Position numbers and translations under genes: made by a program
The notes under the pieces: model-generated
What the model was told of the DNA's origin: nothing
What the model saw: only the letters and a program-made list of their open reading frames with translations
Database searches by the model: none
Shown: positions 61,201 through 64,000 of the stretch, piece after piece
How the letters are laid out: each line of letters opens with the position of its first letter
Position numbering within the stretch: the first letter of the stretch is position 1
From: an uncultured Bacteroidia bacterium
Lineage (GTDB): Bacteria; Bacteroidota; Bacteroidia; Bacteroidales; UBA932
Reading direction: 5' to 3'
Length of the DNA: 64,000 nucleotides
Assembly: GCA_902779765.1 (NCBI GenBank)
Contig: CACZCQ010000007.1
Location: 50,138-114,137 of the forward strand

Positions 61201-61417
61201 CAACGACTTCTTTGTCAACAGGCAGAAGATAGAGTCCGCAAGCCTGGCCAGCGTCGGGGCCGACCTGGTCCTGAACCTGGGGAATCTGTTCTGGCTGCCT
61301 TACGGGTCCAGGCTTGGAGTGCGGTACGCCTGGAACACATGGGACAGAATAAACGGTTTCAACGTCAAGGGACTTGACCACCATTACTTCGGCGCCATAT
61401 TCAGCGTCTCTATGTGA
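58268..61417 (+). CDS. Large secreted protein: zinc-protease motif, beta-propeller and outer-membrane barrel
   Basis: 1,049 residues from ATG 58268 (signal MKRILSVLLLILAYSSASAQ); ATG 58247 is an alternative. Residues about 30-350 resemble gluzincin peptidases: LALHEGRHAAQ (HExxH at 128-132) and, about 38 residues later, VFLEGDAVVTE with Glu at about 170 as third zinc ligand. Residues about 380-690 have WD/TolB-like blades (PSVSSDGKMVSATEYPSTGG, DTLYYSSLAPSDNPG). From about 720, alternating amphipathic strands run to the end (GVRYAWNTWDRINGF, HHYFGAIFSVSM), as in an outer-membrane barrel. I know no named family. Inference: a surface or periplasmic-facing protease held by its own barrel. Confidence 0.7.
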   Translation: MKRILSVLLLILAYSSASAQFLVGGGDPPGVRWMKMDTPEFRIIYPAGEDSLARVYGSLMENARIAVSRSSGLLVGKNYKSRLPVVLHSFHTTSNASVAWAPKRMDIYTVKDPYSPTPIPWEKLLALHEGRHAAQMQAGIEGPYRVFHYLVGEMFAGAFAGIFPGPVFLEGDAVVTETALSASGRGRQASFLSYMMPAFDSGDFRDYWQWSFGSNRYYAPDYYRSGYILISGARVFFDAPLFTKDYFDRIKGGGLLFNLQKTMKTVSGMNFNTAYRTIEESFRCLWNEDALSRGPFIQARQVTPQPWRHTDYRGSVVADGSGIWSTRSGLTSPGSLVLTGTDGKTLYSRAMSPGTGSLSYDKTGNRVWWSESVPHWRWPLGGSSRIRYIDAANPGKVHDLTKTGRYFNPSVSSDGKMVSATEYPSTGGSRIVILNSTDGHAERIVQAPDSLQITETAWVGDRLFAAGLSNSGMGIYELPVDGPEGSSSIGCILGPRPVEVSTLRTFDAAQGPALSFVCDRSGVNEFHILDVSTGTLTQATSTRYGIHSPAFDSRTDTLYYSSLAPSDNPGSYRQGNMIYATALGDLPMKVVSFDDLASYRVADALSRQERELAGIVPDVSSGVHGTTFSEPRRFHKVIPTIHSWAPFYFNYDNVDNLSGDEYYNAASLGATVMFQNLTGDGYGFLGYSAHEDPDRPEGSGAWRHSAHFKYLYTGFLPAVEVSADLGDKAAAYIFRVQQHDSTNDKYTIQTYRDKENRPYFEGTARVYLPVNLSSGGYSRGIVPQVRFKYTNDFFNDKISLQEIIQDGDKKISKETGSLNINHSSRLLTLDFSVRGYVLRDKAKAQVYPRLGIGAEAGFHARPGHSYSFSNTAYLYTYGYLPGILENQGIKLSAAIGSDIGGGEYSYPDTPVSFIPRGFADTNLRSIGNTCAPTRLKLSFDYAIPFLNLDWSGLSPMVYVMNMEITPFVDYSYHKFKYFNDFFVNRQKIESASLASVGADLVLNLGNLFWLPYGSRLGVRYAWNTWDRINGFNVKGLDHHYFGAIFSVSM

Positions 61418-61426
61418 TTTTTTTTA

Positions 61427-61434
61427 TATATTTG
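61427..61434 (+). promoter_or_regulatory. -7 box upstream of the YeiH-type gene
   Basis: TATATTTG (TAnnTTTG consensus) within a T-rich stretch, ending 34 bases before ATG 61469. Confidence 0.5.
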
Positions 61435-61468
61435 TCAATTAGTAGAACATTTTACTAATCCTATATTC

Positions 61469-62821
61469 ATGGAAAAAACAAAGACCGTCCCCGCTTTCTG
61501 GGGCAAGGAGGACTGGCAGGCTATCTGGATCGGTTTCATAATCATCCTTCTCGCTTGCATAGCAGTCCTGACAAAGGCGTTCGATCTTTCAGCAGTCAAG
61601 TTCTCCACGTGGGCAGTCGGTGAAGCCGCTGCAACGAAAGCTGTTCCGCTTGCACAGCAGCTTGGTGCCTGGGCCTTCTGGCGTAAGCTCATCGTCACCG
61701 TAATCGTGCTGGGAACCCTCTTCACCCTGGGAGTCAAACTGCAGGGCCAGAGCGTCAAGAAATACATCCCGGCCTTCCTGGGATTGTTCGTCATCGCTTT
61801 GGTAGTCCGCTTCGTAAGTGCGGAATTCACCCTCAACCGTTATCTTGAATGGGCTTTCTGGGCTCTTCTCATCGGCCTCCTGATATCCAATACAGTCGGA
61901 GTCCCGGACTGGCTCAAACCAGCCATCAAGACCGAATTCTACATCAAGACCGGACTCGTCATCATGGGTTTCTCCGTCCTGTTCTCGAACATCGCGAAGT
62001 TCGGACTCTATGGACTCGGAATCGCATGGATCGTCACCCCTGTCGTCATCCTGTTCATGTGGTGGCTCGGAACCAAGGTACTGAAGATTGACAACAAACC
62101 ACTGGTCATCACGCTTGCTTCAGCCACTTCCGTCTGCGGAACTTCGGCGGCTATCGCCACCGGCGCCGCTTCGGGAGCAAAGAAGGACGACCTTTCCATC
62201 GCCATCTCCATCTCCATCATATTCACGATCCTCATGATGGTCTTCGAGCCTATGATCATCAAGGCGGCCGGCATGACCCAGCTGATGGGAGGTGCCCTCA
62301 TCGGAGGTACGGTAGACTCCACAGGAGCCGTTGTCCTGGCAGGTAACGCCCTCGGTCCCGAGGCAGAACAGGCGGCGGTCCTCGTAAAGAGCATCCAGAA
62401 TATCCTTATCGGATTCATCGCATTCTTCGTGGCCGTATTCTTCGCCACAAGGGTCGACAAGTCTTCCGACAAGAAAGTCGGTGCAGGTGAGATCTGGAAC
62501 CGCTTCCCGAAGTTCATCCTCGGTTTCTTCGCGGCTTCCTTGATCGCTTCCTTCATCCTTCAGCCGCTCTGCGGTTCCGGCTCTGTCAAGGAGATCAACA
62601 CCGTGCTCGACCAGTACAAGAACTGGGCTTTCGTGCTCGCCTTCACGAGCATCGGCCTTGACACCAACTTCAAGGAGATCGCAAAGCAGATGCAGGGCGG
62701 AAAGGTGCTTTGGCTCTATGTCATCGGCCAGGTATTCAACATCGCTCTCACCCTCTTCGCCGTCTGGTTCCTCCTGTCCGGCGTAGTGTTCGACATTCCG
62801 GTCCTCGACCTTTACAAATAG
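61469..62821 (+). CDS. YeiH/UPF0324-family membrane transporter
   Basis: 450 residues, about 12 helices. The family is annotated as putative sulfate or anion exporters. Seen: FYIKTGLVIMGFSVLFSNI, the conserved ATSVCGTSAAIATGAA loop, FEPMIIKAAGMTQLMGGALI, GGTVDSTGAVVLAG and LAFTSIGLDTNFKEI. The protein is about 100 residues longer than E. coli YeiH (about 350) because of the extra N-terminal helices. Its stop overlaps the next gene's start. Confidence 0.85.
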   Translation: MEKTKTVPAFWGKEDWQAIWIGFIIILLACIAVLTKAFDLSAVKFSTWAVGEAAATKAVPLAQQLGAWAFWRKLIVTVIVLGTLFTLGVKLQGQSVKKYIPAFLGLFVIALVVRFVSAEFTLNRYLEWAFWALLIGLLISNTVGVPDWLKPAIKTEFYIKTGLVIMGFSVLFSNIAKFGLYGLGIAWIVTPVVILFMWWLGTKVLKIDNKPLVITLASATSVCGTSAAIATGAASGAKKDDLSIAISISIIFTILMMVFEPMIIKAAGMTQLMGGALIGGTVDSTGAVVLAGNALGPEAEQAAVLVKSIQNILIGFIAFFVAVFFATRVDKSSDKKVGAGEIWNRFPKFILGFFAASLIASFILQPLCGSGSVKEINTVLDQYKNWAFVLAFTSIGLDTNFKEIAKQMQGGKVLWLYVIGQVFNIALTLFAVWFLLSGVVFDIPVLDLYK

Positions 62822-63102
62822 TGGGATCCGGCAAGGTAAAAGCATCCAAGGTGGTCACCATCGCAGCGGTGGTGGCCATTTTGGCTTGTGCCTTGTGGAT
62901 AATGGCAAACAAGATGGGCCTTGTCGCCGGTTATGACTTCGGAGCCGGGGCCTATTACTATACGGATATCCCCGGATATGAGGATATCTTCAGGGACGAT
63001 GTCTACAAGACCTCCGTCCCTTATTGGGTACATGTTGTGCTCTTTCTTGCCTGGGGATGGCTCATGTACCGGCTATGGATATGGATCGATAAGCGGAAAT
63101 AA
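62821..63102 (+). CDS. Small membrane protein coupled to the YeiH-type transporter
   Basis: 93 residues from GTG 62821, overlapping the transporter's stop (TAGTG); no ATG is near. Two helices: VVTIAAVVAILACALWIMA and VHVVLFLAWGWLMYRLWIWI, with an extracytoplasmic loop containing GAGAYYYTDIPGYEDIF. I do not recognise the family. The stop-start coupling suggests a partner or subunit of the transporter. CpXC protein follows directly. Confidence 0.7.
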   Translation: MGSGKVKASKVVTIAAVVAILACALWIMANKMGLVAGYDFGAGAYYYTDIPGYEDIFRDDVYKTSVPYWVHVVLFLAWGWLMYRLWIWIDKRK

Positions 63103-63753
63103 ATGGAAACCAAGATGTTGGCATCCTGTTCTTCTTGCGGATGCACCAAGGAAATAACCGCATACGGCGGAATCAACGTCGGTGAAAGGCCGGAACTCAA
63201 ATCCCGGGTGAAGGACGGTTCTCTCTTCGTATGGGAGTGCCCTTCCTGCGGTGCTGCGAACCTCGCCGCATATCAGACCATATATCACGATCCGAACGAA
63301 AGGTTATTGATCTGGCTGCTTCCGGAAGGTACGATTCCTGAAGCCCAGGTGGAAGCCATCGGCCGCCAGATCGAGGCTTCTTCGGATTTCCCCGAAGGAT
63401 ATGTATTCCGGAGGGTCGGGGACGTCGGTTCCCTTATCGAGAAGGTCAATATCTTCGACGCCGGACTTGACGATACCGTCATGGAACTCTGCAAGTATGT
63501 CACCAAGATGGAAATGTCCGAAAAGGACCCTGGAAAGGCGATTTCAGGCGCATCCTTGAAATTCTACAGGACAGACGGTCCGGACAACGACATCGAGTTC
63601 TCCTATCCGGCGGACGGCAGGATGCAAGGCCTGCGCATCGGCTTCAATGTATACGGAGATTGCGCCGGAATACTCCGACGCAATCCTTCGATGAAGCCTT
63701 CTCCGGGCTTCTCTGTAGTGGACCAGGCCTGGATAGCCCGGTTCTTCAGATAG
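63103..63753 (+). CDS. CpXC-domain protein
   Basis: 216 residues, starting right after the preceding stop. The N-terminal half has paired Cys motifs (SCSSCGCTKEIT and ECPSCGAANLA) as in CpXC, likely a zinc site. The middle (LLIWLLPEGTIPEAQVEAI, FDAGLDDTVMELCKYV) matches the rest of that domain. Function unknown; cytoplasmic. Confidence 0.82.
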   Translation: METKMLASCSSCGCTKEITAYGGINVGERPELKSRVKDGSLFVWECPSCGAANLAAYQTIYHDPNERLLIWLLPEGTIPEAQVEAIGRQIEASSDFPEGYVFRRVGDVGSLIEKVNIFDAGLDDTVMELCKYVTKMEMSEKDPGKAISGASLKFYRTDGPDNDIEFSYPADGRMQGLRIGFNVYGDCAGILRRNPSMKPSPGFSVVDQAWIARFFR

Positions 63754-63754
63754 A

Positions 63755-64000
63755 TTATTCCACCTTCCTGGCTCCGTCACTGATCACGACGTTGTAAATC
63801 TTCACGTCGTGGCCGAACTTGGCGGGGAACTGCTCCTTGACGGCGGCGATGAAACCGTCGTAGAGTTCCTCTTTGACAAGGTTGATGGTGCAACCTCCGA
63901 ATCCCCCGCCCATTACGCGGGAACCGGTGACATCGCACTTGCGGGCCAGCTTGTTGAGGAAGTCGAGTTCAGGGCAGCTCACTTCATAGAGCTTGCTCAT
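63755..64000 (-). CDS. galK: Galactokinase, C-terminal part only
   Basis: 81 residues in the window; the gene continues past the right edge, and the Met at the edge is internal. Phosphorylates galactose at C1 (Leloir pathway). Seen: YEVSCPELDFLNKLARK and the GHMP motif 3 GSRVMGGGFGGCTINLV. Convergent with the CpXC gene, one base apart. Confidence 0.93.
   Translation of the reverse strand: MSKLYEVSCPELDFLNKLARKCDVTGSRVMGGGFGGCTINLVKEELYDGFIAAVKEQFPAKFGHDVKIYNVVISDGARKVE

Overview
The window reads as chromosomal DNA of a Bacteroidales bacterium (Bacteroidota), most likely gut-associated. The grounds are: promoter -7 boxes of the TAnnTTTG type (mostly TATATTTG or TATCTTTG) upstream of several genes; no Shine-Dalgarno pattern; many secreted glycoside hydrolases with lipoprotein or Sec signals; a XylR-type LacI/AraC hybrid regulator; a Bacteroidota-style succinate dehydrogenase cytochrome b; and TolC/MFP/FtsX-permease export operons. 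The family within the order cannot be fixed by eye. Both ends cut through genes (a GH106 rhamnosidase at the left, galactokinase at the right).

Layout. 0-8 kb: a plant-glycan (rhamnose/arabinose) degradation cluster, GH106, GH78 and GH51, followed by a XylR-like regulator; no SusC/SusD pair is visible. 8-18 kb: a phosphodiesterase-PA14 lipoprotein, then a tight rightward operon of small envelope proteins (TM2 protein, a secreted unknown, two related repeat/membrane-tail proteins) running into a PPC-domain protein, aroB and a fused aroD-aroA gene. 18-22.5 kb, leftward: sufB-pnuC-sufC-sufD(short)-ispE and a large lipoprotein with a helical-toroid body. 22.6-25.9 kb: a damaged chorismate synthase gene, then, leftward, two tRNAs, an sdhC without sdhA/sdhB, a tryptophan attenuator with its leader peptide, and trpB. 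26-34 kb: ispF, a DAACS symporter, metX, a C69 dipeptidase, a GH13 cyclomaltodextrinase-like enzyme and an S41 protease lipoprotein. 34-40 kb: a five-gene MacAB-TolC-like exporter operon. 40-52 kb: queH, then GH43, unknown helical-toroid enzymes, two lipoprotein phosphoesterases, a sialate O-acetylesterase and a GH110-like enzyme. 52-58 kb: two tandem neurotransmitter:sodium symporters, DHFR, thymidylate synthase, aldose 1-epimerase and a thioredoxin-like lipoprotein. 58-64 kb: a large outer-membrane protein with a zinc-protease motif, a YeiH-type transporter with a small membrane partner, a CpXC protein and galactokinase.

The most striking observation is a pair of elements of about 135 bp lying inside two unrelated, conserved genes, ispE (18311-18444) and queH (40696-40831). 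Each has a nearly identical 87-bp core (83/87 by eye), read in the same open frame in both genes, and each core is flanked by a 21-bp inverted repeat. The arms are different in the two copies but complementary within each copy. This is not the behaviour of an ordinary transposon or MITE, whose ends are shared between copies. The second notable system is a complete-looking ribosome-mediated tryptophan attenuator (24967-25091) with a 14-residue leader peptide containing adjacent Trp codons and three mutually exclusive pairings upstream of trpB. Others are the aroD-aroA fusion, the chorismate synthase gene with three missing conserved segments (one out of frame), pnuC inside the suf operon, a SufD reduced to its core, and a protease-propeller-barrel outer-membrane protein.

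All assignments come from reading the sequence and from knowledge of protein families; no database search or folding program was run.
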